From an uncultured Clostridium sp. (GTDB taxonomy: Bacteria > Bacillota > Clostridia > TANB77 > CAG-508), in NCBI GenBank assembly GCA_947057505.1, contig CAMSEM010000059.1:1-7478 (forward strand): a stretch of DNA of 7,478 nucleotides, read 5' to 3'. A program made the position numbers and the translations under genes. The notes under the pieces were generated by a model, which ran no database searches, was not told where the DNA came from, and saw only the letters and a program-made list of their open reading frames with translations. This document shows positions 7,292 to 7,478 of the stretch, piece after piece (within the stretch, counting starts at the first letter, position 1; the number at the start of each line of letters is the position of its first letter).

Positions 7292-7478
7292 TATATATGA
7301 ACTATTCTTATTATTTAGATTTTGTTTGAAATAATTTTTCTTTATTTGAATAAAACTTTTTTGATTCAATTTTGGTTGCTTTTTTAAGCTTTCATTACAT
7401 GTTAAATAAAGAGTAGCTCTCTCTCTCTTCTTCTTGCTCTTCTCTAAAGCCAGTATCGTCGCATCATTCTTTTCAATC
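7292..7478 (-). other. Upstream region of the surface protein: open frame without a clear start, with a (CT)6 tract
   Basis: On the minus strand the frame of the surface protein has no stop from the window edge (7477) down to ATG 7291. The only start-like codon is TTG at 7369, with no Shine-Dalgarno sequence in front. The translation is Lys/Arg-rich around 7444-7415 because of a purine-rich stretch that contains a (CT)6 repeat on the plus strand (7417-7428). It may be an N-terminal extension of the surface protein starting outside the window, the end of another gene, or a leader. I see no convincing promoter. Confidence 0.35.

Noticed and set aside
1..7478. tRNA, rRNA, CRISPR, insertion sequence or retroelement parts
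   Set aside because: None was recognised on either strand; in particular there is no tRNA gene in the window that could explain CGG decoding.

Overview
The window looks like a chromosomal segment of a low-GC Gram-positive bacterium, most likely an uncultured gut-type member of the Clostridia. The basis is high A+T content, strong AGGAGG ribosome binding sites, UGA used as stop, and a surface protein with the G-ITLITLVVIVIILLILAG type of N-terminus that is common in such genomes. The assignment comes from pattern recognition, not from a search.

All credible genes lie on the minus strand. Read in the direction of transcription, a large surface protein (about 7291 down to 4666) carries a prepilin-like N-terminus, FN3/Ig-like modules and a C-terminal FGE/C-type-lectin-like domain. 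A hairpin terminator and a probable promoter follow (4618-4555). Next comes a tight four-gene operon: a CpaB/RcpC-like SAF-domain membrane protein (4509-3553), two ParA/CpaE-like proteins with unorthodox P-loops (3538-2837 and 2831-1986), and a membrane-anchored CpaF/TadA-type secretion ATPase (1962 to beyond position 1). Together these form the inner-membrane and motor part of a Tad/Flp-like or type II/IV-like pilus or secretion machine. The platform proteins (TadB/C-like) would be expected just past position 1.

The most striking signal is translational. The ATPase gene and the surface protein gene each look broken under the standard code. The breaks are four separate +1 shifts: three in the ATPase (822, 674, 619) and one in the surface protein (4696). 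Every one falls on an in-frame CGG triplet. Skipping one base so that CGGN is read as GGN (glycine) restores exactly the conserved residues: the Walker A glycine (GCGKT), the SGQD segment, the Walker B glycine (IIGEV) and the C-terminal GAFRPVL of the FGE-like domain. I count 15 CGG triplets on the coding strand. The other 11 straddle codon boundaries, and none is read as arginine. The window therefore suggests an organism in which CGG is not an arginine codon but a +1 frameshift (or four-base CGGN to Gly) signal. This is the candidate undescribed system here.
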